Source of the DNA: Megalobrama amblycephala
Lineage: Eukaryota > Chordata > Actinopteri > Cypriniformes > Xenocyprididae
Length of the DNA stretch: 64,000 nt
NCBI RefSeq assembly: GCF_018812025.1
Contig: NC_063054.1
Location: forward strand, 6,064,582 to 6,128,581
Direction of reading: 5' to 3'
Shown: positions 33,301 to 47,687 of the stretch, piece by piece
How the letters are laid out: each line of letters starts with the position of its first letter
Numbering within the stretch: position 1 is the stretch's first letter
Notes under the pieces: model-generated
What the model was told of the DNA's origin: nothing
The model's input: the letters and a program-made list of their open reading frames with translations, nothing else
Databases searched by the model: none
Made by a program: the position numbers and the translations under genes

Positions 33301-36300
33301 AAAACTCCAAAGGGTAGAGCAGTCAGATGAAGAAAATGTACAGCTTGTCAACACTTAGCTTTGAGTAAATAAAGGTGATGTTATGGTTACTGCAGTGCAC
33401 TGCAGAGAGCAAATTGTACAAGTGAAGAATATTCAGTCATTTTTAGAAGTTGGAAACTGAATCCCAGTCAAGGATTCTAGAGCTGCCTCTTTCAGTGTAT
33501 CTCCTAGGCTATCGGGATTCCTGATGGTGAACGATCGGACTATCTGTTGGAGTAAACAGAGAGCACATTTTTGCCAAGCCATCACCAATTATCCCCGCTT
33601 GTGCTGATGTAACAGGAATCAATTTCGCAGCTAAGACCTCCCAAGGGTCCTATCACCTCATCGTCTTCCTGTCAGAGGATGTGGGGCTAAATTTGCCTGT
33701 GGCACCATCAGAATATCGAGAGATTATTAAAGGCATTCATCATAGGAGAATCTAAAACTGTCCACTTTTTTATGAAGTACAGTTCATATAATAGAGATCC
33801 ACAGTACTTGTGGGATAAAAGGTCCCCTTTGCTTGGGCTCTTCCCACACTTGGCAGAAAGAAGGAGTCCAGAAGGTGTTGTTTGCATGAACGTGTGCAGA
33901 AGGCTGGGCTTCTAGCACAGCACCAGGGGGAACTCAAGAGAATGCCCTCAAGCCAAGGCTATATTTAGTAATGTCCACAGCAGTAAGTAGCACCATGTGC
34001 TTGGGGTAGTTCTGGGTAACCATGGCAGGTATCTTAAGGCAATAGCCTACAATTAAATAATTGCATTTTGTGACCATGATTCCTGCCAATGCAACATTGT
34101 TTTTTGAGGTCCAATGACAAAAATGCCATGCTGGATATATCAGTTATTTGCAGGGTCAGTTTACTAGCCACTGACAACCTTTGATAAACCTTCGATAGCA
34201 ACTTGACCTTTTTTTTCTCCCTGTACCTCAAACAGTAGAGCATGGAGCTAACAATGCTAAGGTCATGGGTTCAGTTCCCAGGGAATGCAAGAACTGATAA
34301 AAAATGTAAATGTGTACCATGAATGCAATGTAAGTCTCTTTGGATAAAAGCATCGGCCAAATGTGTAAATGTAATCAAATGTAATGTCAAAGAAGGAAGG
34401 GAAGAATTTCTATCTTTTATGCACTCAATCGCCTACAGAAGCTTTGCGAGCACATAAATGTAGCTGGATCATCTAAATCTGTTGTTGCTCTATGTTAAAG
34501 GGGTCCTTGATTATGATTTCACTTTTTAAACTTTAATTAGTGTGTAATGTTGCCGTTTGAGCATAAACAACATCTGCAAAGTTACGATGCTCAAAGTTCA
34601 ATGCAAAGGGAGATAATTTTCTTTTACAGAAATGGCTTTTTAAGGACTACAACAAATGGATGGTAGGGACTACTATGAGCTTCTTTCCAGGTTAGTAACA
34701 TCACTAACCCTAAAATTTACATAAACCCTGCCCCTGAGAACACGTAACAAAGGGGGTGAGGCCATGTTGGCCCGAGAAGAGGAAGAGTTGTAGTAGAGTG
34801 TTGTTGACATGCTGTCATTTTACGCCGGACTGCTTCACAAACAAGGGTCAATTCAATGCTGGATTTGTACAAAAGAGTTTTGTTGTTGTTGAGAAACCAA
34901 AGCGAGAGCTGTTAAAGCTCTGCCCTCTTTTGGAAAGCGGGCCTGGAGCAGCAGCTCATTTGCATTTAAAGGGACACACACAAAAATGGCGTTTAACTTT
35001 TGTAAATTGGCAGAATATATGTATTGCTGCCAGTGAGAATAAGTTTCTGTGAAGCCTATAAGGGGAAAAAGTGTTGGAAGCAAATATAAGATGGGTGGAA
35101 AAATTAAGACAATCTCGTGGCAATTTGTAACCATTTTTCATTTTGCAAAATTGGTGGCTAATTCATTTGAATTCGTACAATCTCATTCGTACATTTTGGT
35201 ACGATCTGTTTACACCCCAGTGAGGTTCTGTTTAGGAGTAGGGTTAAGGGTGGACCACAATGATTACTAAAAAATCCTAAAAATCGTTTAATTTTGTATG
35301 ATTCACATTGTACAAATTTATACGGAATCGCCACCTTGTAAAATAGTTAAAATTTTCCATGAGATCAGGTTGAAAAATTATATGTTAATGCCTAGTTCTG
35401 TCATGAAATTCTAGATGGTGCAGGCTGATGGGTCCTTTAAGCAAACTGATGATATTCACAGCGATCCACTACTTGGCACAAGCTGGTTCCCGTCGCATCT
35501 GCAGCATATGAGCTTGCTGCAGCATTTAAATGGCTGGTTAGTATTACCTATAGCAGTTTGCAGCACACTTTTAGAGTTCCTCCGAAACCCTCCACCTTCC
35601 CCAGCTCCACCTGTATAGATCTGGTATAGGTAATTATATATATGCTATTTATGTAGCAGCATTATGTATGCATCAGAATACAGCATTCTTATACTTGCTC
35701 TGCAGCAATTCAGCATCAGCAGCGACCACATACATTAACATTGTCATATCCATTACCATGCTAAAAATATTCCTGATAGAAACGCTTTTATGTTCACTCA
35801 TTTGAAGTTAGTAATTCGGTTTTGTGGTGATATTGAGAATTATGATATCTATAAGGTTTTGGTTTCAATTTATAACATTTTAGAGCTAGCTACATTTTGA
35901 TGTGTGTGTGTGTGTGTGTGTGTGTGTAGCTTCCCCAACAATGGTTACAGTAATGATGTAGGGTGTAGAAAGAGTCAGCAGTGATCAGCACCACTTTTAC
36001 TGTGTTCTTTCTTCTGTAACAGTTCTGCTCAATAAAATCAAAATTACTCATGAACAGGCCCTCTGTAATCATCTAGTTTAGCACCATTATTTCCCTTACT
36101 CCCTTCTCATTTCCAAACCTCCTCTAGTCCTCTTCCCCTCTCATTTGGATAAATATTCACTATCACTATTAAGATTCAAGTCTGTGTAAACTAAAGACAC
36201 AGGGCAGTAAAAGTAATTTGCATGGTGGTTTAGATAAAATGTACTGAAGGCATGTGAGGCACAGCAGAGGGGGTGGTTTGTTCTGATCATTTGTTCAGAT

Positions 36301-39300
36301 TGCATCTGGGGTGTTTTTGCTTGAGAAACTTCACAGATGTAACATCACAGAGGGCCATCTTTCATTAGGTTGAACTTTTGGCACAATTATTTGCCACACA
36401 AGCAGCCTAATTAAAACTAGTCATCAGTGACTCATCACTTCACCGTCAAACAGTTGAGGGAGGAATGGTCAATAATGTGTAATGGTGATATTATCTGGAA
36501 AAAATTAATTTCTATTTACACACCTAAACAACAATCAATCTCATGCTTCTGTGACAGATGCCCATATATTTGATGAAAACGTTACACTCTCAGCCATAAA
36601 AAATGGGTCTCTGTGCCGTTATCTGATCAATGTGCAGTAGAAAGCATTGACCTGGAAGAAAGAAGTTCGAAAAAAAAAAACCACCCAGTCTGTTGTGCTA
36701 TCAATAGATGTCCTAATTAAGGGCAAACTTCTAAAGCAATTTCTCTCATGACCTGACAAACACATCACTTCATAAAATTTACTAATTTGATCTGCATGAG
36801 CTTGACTAGCTTTGGTATATTTGTTGAATACCGACTTCATAAAATCCAGGCCGTATATACTTGAATACATCTCTTCTATGATAAGCATGTTTTTACTTTC
36901 TGAATTTAAATTTTGATATCCTTTGGTGGCATAAAGTCAGAAATGTCAGTGGAACACAGCGGCAGATAAGAAGGGGCGAGGATCCAATTGCAGTAAAGTT
37001 TACTTTAGAAAAAACAGTAGACCCAAGCATGGGGTGCAGATACAATAAGTCTGAACAAGGAACATAACATAAATCAAAACAAGGCTGAAGAAATCCAAGC
37101 AAAAAAAACCCCAAAAAACACTAATGCAAACAAGGCAGAAACAAACGCCACGATTTTACAAGGGGGATGTAAAGACAATGACCGACAAACAAAGATTGAA
37201 ACACAGGGGTATATCGTTAGCCTCATAGCATAATTGCCTAAGTATCATTTGAAAATGAATGACTTAGGCAATTATGCTATGAGGCTAACGATATATACAC
37301 ACACAAGATAACAAGGGTTAACAAGGCACAGGTGAAGGTGATTAATCGTCATGGAAACAAACAAGAGTAACTACAGTATGGTAAGAAGCAAGGTTAACTA
37401 TGGGAACAAACAAGGCAAAAAATGGAAACAAAGGAAACAGGAATAAATCACAGGGATGAGACACTACATACGTCTGAATCAAATACTTCCCTAATTTATA
37501 GTATGTGAGAAACGGTATGCCAAAAGAGTAGTAATTTTGAATAAATAGTATTCGAAAAACAGTAGACGAAAAAGTACCCGGATGACCTACTACTTCATCT
37601 GAGATTCGATGTACATGCGCATTCGATGGACACTTTACTATCCCGTGAGGCCACATTTATGAATGGAAGTGAAGCGACACAATTGATGTTGGTAGGTCAT
37701 GTGACAGTAACAACATGGTGGATGTAGTACATCTGAATTTCATTCATACTACCGATATTTCTACTATATAGAACATACTTTTTGTAGTACCTATTCAGAC
37801 AGTATGCGATTTCGGACACAGCAACTGAAACAAGACGTGCAGAAAATACACTTCAAAATAAAATTCCTACAACACAAAATCGGGGAAACAAGATAGGAAT
37901 GTAACACAAATACTCATCAAAATGTTTTCTTTTCCAAAACTTCATTCAAGTATGAGCAGTTTTGTTGAAATTTGCTACTGTTAATATTTAAAACACAAAT
38001 CAAAGTCACGTGGTGCAACCAACATGCAGAAGAAAAAATAAATAAAACAGGAAATGATATCACAGAGAGGACTCCTACAGACCCTCATGACTATTTTAGT
38101 AAGTATCCTAAAATATCAGATTATTTAAATTTTTTATGACAAGACAAGGTTAGCTCAGATTGCAAAATGCTATGGAAGCTTGTGTTCGCCATAAATAAAA
38201 AAAGGTAATTGCAACTTTTTATCGCACAATTCTGACTTTTTTTTCCCTTGCAGTTACAAGTTTACATCTCGCAATTCTGTCTTTTTCTCAGAATTGCATG
38301 ATATAAAGTCGCAATTGCAAGTTATAAAATCAGAATTGTGTGACATAAACTCGCTATTGTGAGAAATAAAGTCAGAATTGCGAGATGTAAACTCACAATT
38401 GTGAGTTATATAGTCAGAATTGTGAGTTATTAAATCAGAATTGTGAGATATAAACTGAGGAAAAAGGTATTTTTTTCCCCTCAGAACTGGACTTTATAAT
38501 TCGCAATTGCGAGTTTATATCTCACAATTCTGAGAAAAGAAGTCAGAATTGCAAGACATAAACTCGCAATTGCAAGAAAAAAAGTCAGAACTGCAAGTTG
38601 CAAATTGCAAATCGACTTTTTTTCTTGCAATTGTGAGTTTATATCTCGCAATTCTGACAATATAACTCGCAATTGTGAAAGAATGCGAGATGTAAACTTG
38701 CAGTTGTGAGAAAAAAAGTCAGAAATGTGAGATATAAACTCACAATTGCAAGAAATAAAGTCAGAATTGTGAGATAAAAAGTTCGCAATTATCTTTTTTT
38801 ATTTTTTTATTCAGTGTCGGAAACAAACTTCCATAAAATGCTACATGGGCTGTCTCTCTAATAAATAAATAAATAAATAACTAAATAAACAGATTGACAT
38901 TATCTGTATGAATTTATGATGTTTGTCAAAAATACTTAATTGTATAAAATAAATAAAAATAAATGTATGCAAAAATGATACTGATTTTTAAAATAAAGAT
39001 GTGTACATGTGTTCAAGCTGTAAGGAATTTTTTTTTTTTTTTTTAATTGACAGTTGGACCACTTGACATTTGCAGAATCATTAAAATGAAACCTTTCTTG
39101 AAAATGGTATAAAAGTTTTTTGTAATTGTTTCTTTCAAATCAAATATAAACAACATGAAGAGTACCTTTCTAAGATCATTTCAGCTATGTTTTTTTTTTA
39201 AGTTTTCTTTATCGTGGAGCAAAATACTGTATTCATAACAGTGTGTATGATAGTGTCACCATTTTTGTTAGTTAAATAAAACCGGATTCTGATCTGGCTG

Positions 39301-42300
39301 AGATTGCACTTCTATATACATTGCAGCCAGAGGACTGAGTGATTCTGTGGCCTAAATATTGAGTTTTTCCCAGCCGCTAATGCAGACGGTGAGCAGTGAT
39401 TGGGGCTAAACGCTTTAAAAACTGGGTTTCGTGCTCATTATTTGTCTAGGCATCAGATCCTGTGGACATTTCCAACCTTCTGCTTAGGCTAGCAGGAGTT
39501 TCATGGGGTGATGGATCCTGCTTGCAAAATGTACAACCAGCTACAGTTAAGGAGAAGATCATGCAGCTCCACGACCTCCTCCAACTCGTCCACCTCGCCT
39601 CAGACCTTTTATTCGTCTCGAGGATGTGGAGGTTGGTATCTTGCGGCTGGACACACCAGCTGGAAGTCATGCAGCCTCACCTCCAGTCCCAGTGGAAGGA
39701 GCACCAGCACCAGCAGCAGTCCACGGGCCTCTAGCTGGGATAGTATGAGCTCAGAAGCAACCACCTGCCTAAAGCTCAACACCAACAGATGCCATGAAGC
39801 AGAGCAGCGTTGTGATCAACCAAGAGGCCGCAGCCCCCTTAGAGAACTCAGGTCCAAAGCAGGGAGCTGCCAGCAGGGGGCAGTATTGACTAGTGGGGAG
39901 GAAGGGAAAGGCTCCAGTAGGGGTGTCAACGTGACCTCTGGTCCGGCCCTGTCACATCTAGCTGTGTTACAGCATCAGCTGGAACTAAAAATCGAAGCCA
40001 AATTGAAGTTCTCGCAGTTCTTGGATGAAGTGAGCAGCCAAGTCCTTTGCCCTACCAACCCGTTCGTGTTGTCCAGGCAAACGGAGTCCTCTAAGTCTAG
40101 CTCTTCCATCTCCAGTCACAGTAATAGCAAGTCCAGGACTCCAGACCCCCAACGGAAGCCAGAGGACGTGGATTTTTCTCAAACCCCAGGTCAGCTGCAG
40201 AACATCCAATCATTGGACGGGATGCAAGAAGAACAGGGTGCACCAGAGACTATAGGAAAAGCCTACCTCGAGACGGACATCGACTGTGTGCGAAGGGAGG
40301 ATGAGATAAAGGAAGTTAAGACCAAGAAAGAGACGGCCATTACATTTGAGAGCAATGAGAGAAGAGAAGTTAAGACTCCTCCAGAATGTCATCCAAACCC
40401 CATCCAGAGAATCAGACCCTCAAGCCCGCTACTCTATAGAGAGGAAACCCTCTCTAGAAACCCCTACCGATCTGTTTCCCTTCCTAGGGACATCAATATG
40501 GTAAGTTTTTTCTGTCCGTTTTTTTTTTTTCCAGTTAAATTTTCTAATTTAGTTTCTAATGCATTTTGATCAATACATAAATATAGGAAAAAGTATGGAA
40601 TCACAAATCACATCCCTTTATAATATATCACTTGTTTCTCCTTGACAGCAAATACATTTCTTTGATTTTTTTCTCCTTCAGAATTTTGGTAAAAATATCT
40701 AAGTTGATTCACAAATAAAACAATGAAGTCCATAAGGTCTCCTGAGAAGAGCCTCTGAGCAACGAAACTTTCCTTTAGGTAATGCGGCCATCCAAAAACA
40801 AAAAAGGGATTTTAACAACTATCTCAGCAGATTTTTGGAGATATATAAAGGCCTGGCTGTGTAGGATGCGTTATCATACAAACCGTAGCAGTAGTAAACA
40901 ATGCAGTCTGTCCCTGACTCATATCAGAATCGCATTGCGATTGAATCAAGCTTTTAGTCAAGCTGAGCTCTGAAAGGATAAGAGTGCCAGAACTCACACA
41001 GAATTGAGCCATGGCACTTTACTGTCCATATTAAACTAAAACACAGTGTGTGAGCTAATAGTCTGTTCCTCTGCATGTGAACTAATAGTCGATAGTCATA
41101 TATTAAAGAAATAGAAGAGATGCAGAGTTTGTCCAGTTCTGTTCTTTCTGTTTTCAGCAGAAGAAACAGTATGTGTGAAGGATAATCAGATCAATAACTA
41201 ATCTAGCACTAAGGGAGACGGGTTTCTCATTAGCTTGTGGATCACTTACTGTATCTGCCAACTAATTGGATCGATGTAGCTTTACATAACTGTAGTGTAG
41301 ATAAACATGTGCGGTTATGTCACGTCATGCTGAATTGTGTGATCGTACACTTTTTAAGCACAAAATGCTCATTATTTATTAGGTGTCAATTTTCCAGATG
41401 TGCTAGCTGAAACTGTTAACTTTTAAGTGTTTTAAACATGTTTACCTGTTCAATTCACAAAGCATTCATTTGTAGAACACGCACACAAAAAATCGTTGCC
41501 TTAATTTATTATCTTATTAAAATGCAGTCTTTGCCGTCACCTTAGCAACTGCTTGAAAAAAGGTGGGCGGTGAGGGGGCAGAGAGACAAGTCTGTGTGTG
41601 CCTGAGAAGAGAGAGAGAGAGAGAGAGAGTGTGTGCCTGTCAAATGAATCTTGCTGTGCTCCCTTGCCATTTGTTGGAAAGTGAGATTTCCAGTCGTAGC
41701 CAGAAACAACCTTAATTTGAAAGAAGAGGCTGATCTTTATATTAGAAGATTGAGTCAGTTTCCTGGTTTAATAAACACTGCAGATAATAAGTCAACCATC
41801 ACGTCATCAACTACAGTAGTACCAAATTTGCATATAAACGTGTAGTTCCTCAGAACTACAAAGAAAAAAAAGAGGAAAATTGCTATAATTGAAGAAACAC
41901 CCACCTGCACCATGTTTGTTCATTCATACAAACTGGTCGAAAACTACAGCTTCATCTTCATTGTCAGATTTATTATTATGTTGCCTCTTAAAAATGAGCT
42001 TGTGTTGCTTTTTATTCTGTTTTGCCCTGAAACCTGAATTTATTTCTTAATTTAGTTGTACAGCGCAAGTAGCCAGATGGTTTGCTTTGAATAGCTTTAC
42101 CCATAGATATGAAAAAAAGCAGGCACGTGTTCTGACTTTTTTTTTGTAAGAAATATATAAATTGCTAAAATTATACTATATAATATATTAGAGCAGATGC
42201 GTAACATTTTTGAAGATCTCTTAACAGTGGACAATCTATGGCCCGTTCATGGTATTTATAGTCCAGTTGATTAGTCTTAGGGCCCTATTATACATCATGT

Positions 42301-45300
42301 TTTTTGCTAGTTTCAGCCCGACGCAGTTATCATTTTCATGTCCAGCGCCCACATTATTTAAATAGCAAATGGGCGTGCTGGTCTGAAATAGAGGTGTGTT
42401 CAGGCTCATTGTTGGTGTGTTGCTATTTTGAGGCAACTGCACCATTGACAAACAAAAACCTGGTCTAAAGTCAATGACTCAGTATTTTTTTGTTATTTAG
42501 AGGGCGTGTTAGTAATATGCGCCTATAGGCGGGTGCACAAAGCACGTACACTCGGCTTGTTACGCACGCAGGGAGGCGCAGCAGCACGCAAACATGCCAA
42601 ATATTAAAAATAAAAGAATTACAATGTAAAAGATTATTATTGTGTAATGTGTACATAAAGATAAAAATGCCTACATGTCATAATGGATAGTCATTGCATG
42701 TTTCAGAATTACCTATTTGCAATAGCGATGAATGAATTTGGCTAATTATTTGACCAATCGTGGCAATACACACATCTAGGCCAGTGGTTCCCAACCACAT
42801 TCCTGGAGGCCCACCAACACTGCACATTTTGCATGTTCCTTCGTCTGACACACCCATTTTAGGTGTGTAACTACAGTGGTAACTCTACAAAACTAAGATA
42901 ACAGAACCCCCCTGAATCCCAACATAATTCAACATTATACATTAACTTATATCTCCATATGTTAATCTTGTGCAAAAACACACAATATAACACTTAATTT
43001 CAACAGTTATTTATATGGTCTGACGCAAAGCATGTTGGGAATTAGAAATCTGCTGCAGCTCAACTCAACCATATTAAGTTCAGCTTACTACAATTAAATT
43101 TTGAGTTCATGCAACTTTTTCCTATTAAGTACAATGAACTTTCATTATTATTTGAGTGAAACAAACTCATTTAATTTAATCAAGTTCACTGTTCGTTTTT
43201 TTCAGTGTGGCTTTTAAAGGGAATGGGAGATGACACTCTGATTGGTATATTGCATGTTAAGGCAGGAACACACCAAGCCGGCGGTCAGCCGTCTGGCAGT
43301 TTTTGTTCGTCGGCCGACTAAGTTTTCTCAGTGTGTTCCGCACCGTCGGCTGAAGTTGGTCCTCGTCGCCTTTTTTCGGCTGATTCAAAATGTTGAATCG
43401 GCATCGGAGCTCGTCGGTCCGTCGGGCCATCTTATCATTCTGATTGGCTGTTCAGATACTGCCACCTGCTGGTACGGAAAAGCATTTCATCTCACGTAGG
43501 CGCAGAACTGACGTGCTGCTTGGCCTGTCTAGCATTGGTTTGGTGTGTTAGGCCAACTTTGGACACAGACGCTGCCAACGTGAACCAACCCCGCAGTCTG
43601 CTTTCGTTGACACTAGTTCGTCGGCGTCGGCTTGGTGTGTTCCGGCCTTTATGCCCAAAACACACCCATTATTCATTAAGAGACTAGGTACAACACCCTT
43701 GGACCACGCATCTGGCGCGCCGACCATTTTTTCTGTCATTAAACTAGCAAAAGTGGATTTGGACATGCCCTAAGTGCACCTGCGCCATGCGCTTCAGACC
43801 ATGCACGTAGATCATTAAACAATAGGGCCCTTAGTGTTAAAGGTGCAGTATGTAATATTGACAGCTAGTGGTTGAAATGGGTACTTTCTTCCAAATTCAA
43901 AATATTGGAAAGAGCTGTTTCCCCGCCCCCTCCTCCTCCTCAAACAGGTCGCTCACACTGGTTGCCGGATTGAGGACATGCAACAGGAGCGAGCACAATT
44001 GACAATGGAAGGCAAGGAGACTTACACAATTGTAAGTTGATGAGTTGATTTATCTGTGTTTTAATATGGTCCCGTTCATAGAGCTTTTTAGATGGATGCC
44101 AATGCTTTTTAGGTCAGGTAGAATCTGCGTTCTGTGACCCAGTTTGTTTGTTGGCTTCCATGGCTGCGATCTGCTGTGTTTTCTGCCAATTGGCAACCCG
44201 GGGTGTTAAAGTACTATTGGGTAATTAGGCAGAGGGCGGGATCACAGAGACCAAAACAAAAACAGACATTCTGACATGGAACACACATTTCAAATTAGAA
44301 TAACTAGTGGTAGCATTGTTTTTCGGACAAACAAGTATGTAAACTTGGTATCTGCACAGTGAATTTGGTATCCTAAATATCTGCAAACATATATTATGGT
44401 ATTTTTATGCTTTAGTACAGTCAAAAAATTACACTCAATACCTTTGTAGAGGCAAAGATGGCAAAGATCTTCCGGGGCTGCCTGCATCAGCCAAGCAACT
44501 GTCTTTGAGATGAATGGGAATGCTGGGAATATTTTTACGTCTTGTTTGGTGCTACAAGTGGTATAGGAGATATTGACTGTGTATGCAACACAAAAAAATA
44601 TCTTATTAAATACTTAACATAATATAAACATATCATATTGGTTTTATATTTTTTTGTTTTTGGATTTGCCTGCACAGTATTAAACTAACTTGAATGTTTT
44701 ATATTACACTGGATCATATACTTCCTGTCTGGTGTTGAATTAATAGGACTGCTGGAACGGTCCTTGGTCACTGCTGCACACTAAATCTGAATGAGAATGT
44801 GAATTCCTCTGACATAATCTCACTCTTGCATTATTCATGGGGCGGCAGAGAGACAGACCGAGCAAGAGAGAAAGCTGTAGCACGCAGTGGATGTGTGAAC
44901 CGAGAGCCTCCCCTTCCCTTCCCTTCCTCAGGTTCTTTCATCAACAGATGAGCCCACCTGTTTCCCTCCTAAACCTCACTCTTTCTCTCACACTATTTTT
45001 CTCACCCTCTCACTCTCTCTGGTCTGCTGTCTGTCCACACATCCTTTGGATCTTCGTGAAGCTTATGAGTGAGTTTCTCTCAGGGAGGAGGAAGGAGAGG
45101 GGGCGGCATGCATGATGTTGTGTATCTGCATTCTGGCTGCAACTGTGCTTTCCATTCGCACTTAATCTGTCAAGATTTCTCCCCTCCTCACACATGAGAT
45201 CGGTGCAGAAGTATACTGGCACTGTTGGGTAGAGAGAGAGAGTGAGAGAAAAGGGAGAGAGAGTGCGAGCGAGAGAGGGAGAGAGAGGCTGTATGTGCCT

Positions 45301-47649
45301 CAGACTGCGCAGTGATGCCTTGGCAGCTTCGGGAACCAGGCGCACGTTCGTTTCAGTAATCTCCTCTTATTTCTTCTTCCAGGCTTCGGAAGAGGAGATG
45401 CAGACCATAAGGTAAGCGGCTTCACCTTTCTGTCGTTTTCCATTCCTCTACCCCTCGCTTTCTTTTCCTTCCATCACTGGTGCTCTTTAAGTGCCTGTTA
45501 AAGCAGTTTAAAGCTGGACTGCAGCAGGAATTCACCCGCGCAATGATGTAGGAAGCAGGATCAGCCCTCGTTCTCCACCAAAAAATAGGGGTTTATCTAG
45601 TTGAAAAAGCTCCAGCTTCTGGAAGCTCAGTTGTTTTGGTTGGTAACGTGTCACAGACCACATCTAGTTGACTATGTACATTTGCATTTCAGAATGTGCA
45701 TGTTTCTTTTCCCTCTTTCCCAAGCAAATACATTTATCAGAGAAGACCTGTAGAGAGGTAACAAGGCACATAATGGCCATTCGCAAACTGAACTGCACCT
45801 TTCCATTGGCTGGAGAATATTCAAGCTATGCATGTGCTGTCATCAGTTCGCTGTTCCCTAAGGCGACATCAGAGATGGAGCTTGGGAAATTGTTTATGAG
45901 CATGCTAGGTGTTCACTGCTGCTGTATATTATAGTATAGAAGTCATGTGGGGGAAAAAGGGATGACTCAAGCTCTGTGGAGGAGGCTGGATGGATATATT
46001 GGGGGTTCCCCCTCCTTCGCATGAATTATTAATAAATTACAGGGTGAAACAGAAATGTTTTGAGTCATGCTGATGGATTTCAGCTTACATGTCTTTGTGT
46101 TGCTAAGAGAAATGAAAAACTGCAAAGTAAATGTACGTGTAAGGACTCAGCATCAATGATGAAGAGCCCTTGTCACAGTGGATCACTACGATTGGCAGAG
46201 AAGATGTCGGTTTGCAGAACAGTAGTCCAACATTTATTGTCTAAACATTTCCTATCTGTTTACATTTACAAATTTAATTTACTGCAATGAATACATTAAA
46301 ATGCAATCAAACATTAAAAGATGGAAGAAGAACATTGTTAGACTCAATCATCTATGTGGAATCAAAGTAAGAGATGCAGTTCTCATGTACTTTGTGTCGA
46401 GTCTAGTCCAATGCTGGGCAATTCTCCCTCGAGTTCCACTTTCCTGCAGAGTTTAGATCCAACCATTATCAAACTCACCTGCCTGTAGGTTTCTAGTAAT
46501 CCTGGAAAACCTGATTAGCTTGTTCAGGTGAATTTGATTAGGGTTGGAACTAAACTTTGCAGGACAGTGGATCTTTAGGCCCAGAGTTGCCCACCCTGCT
46601 CTAGTACAGTGGTCCCTGGTCTTGGACTTGGAGTGTCCCCAACACTACACATTTTAGATGACTCTATTATCTGACACACCCATCTGAGGTCTTTACTAAC
46701 GAACTGATGAGTTGAATGAGGTGTGTTTGATTAGGGAGACATCTAGGGGCACGTTTACACGACAACAATGTACTAAAAACTGAAAAGTTGTTCATTTGCA
46801 TTTTTCACATAAAGACGAAAATGATCCCCGTTCACATGGATCCACGAAAAACAATTAAAAATGCTGTATTATGCTGCCAGGCCAGTACTCGGCGATGTCA
46901 CTTTGTAAAAAAACACTGCGCACATATGCATGCGCATGACTTCACCCTTTTCACATAATTTGCGTTTTTGTAGTATACACAGGGATGATAACGGTATTGT
47001 GTTCAAACCCCTTTTTCAAAAGTCTGCATTTTCAGGCCCCAAAAATGCCGTTGTTGTGTAAATGAACGGCCAAAACGCACAACATTTTTTTCAGTTTTTA
47101 GTTGAAAAATGTGTTTTTGTGTAAACGGCCCCAAAAATGTGCAGTGCTGGGAATACTCCAAGACCAAGGTTGGGAACCACAGGTCTAGAATATGCAACGT
47201 TTTAAGTTAACAGTGCACCAAATTATAATGTCAATTTTGATCCTGCCTGAGCTGGATTGAATAATTAACAATTAATTTGAATTGATTAGGTATGAAGCAG
47301 CTGTTGGATAACTTTTTTTAAATTGCTTTTTAGTTGAAGTTGCTGCATTGTATGGAATAAGCATATGCAAGTATGCTAAGGTCTGAATTTTTGGTCTGCA
47401 ATGATTCTGCAAAGGTGATGCATGAGGTGTGGTGAACAGAATATGCAAACATAAGGTGAAACACCAATTATCATCCCAATTTATTGAAAATGGCCAGTGT
47501 GGTCTTGACCCCTCAGTGCAGCAAATCTGATGTAACACACTGAAATCGCTCCTTCTTGGTCCTTTGCTCTTCTTCAGTGAAAAAGGACTTGAGATCCATT
47601 CACGTTTATTTCTGATATTACATTTCAAAGGACAGGAAGTAGCATATAC

Positions 47650-47687
<38 letters not shown>

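Noticed and set aside
34756..35052. 98-codon plus-strand frame
   Set aside because: Falls within the 'ttaaaggggtccttgattatg' repeat; no homology recognised.
39462..39734. 90-codon frame over the start of the large begain exon as an independent gene
   Set aside because: It ends in a stop inside the exon, while the overlapping frame stays open for 336 codons to a consensus donor. Kept only as an alternative-acceptor note.
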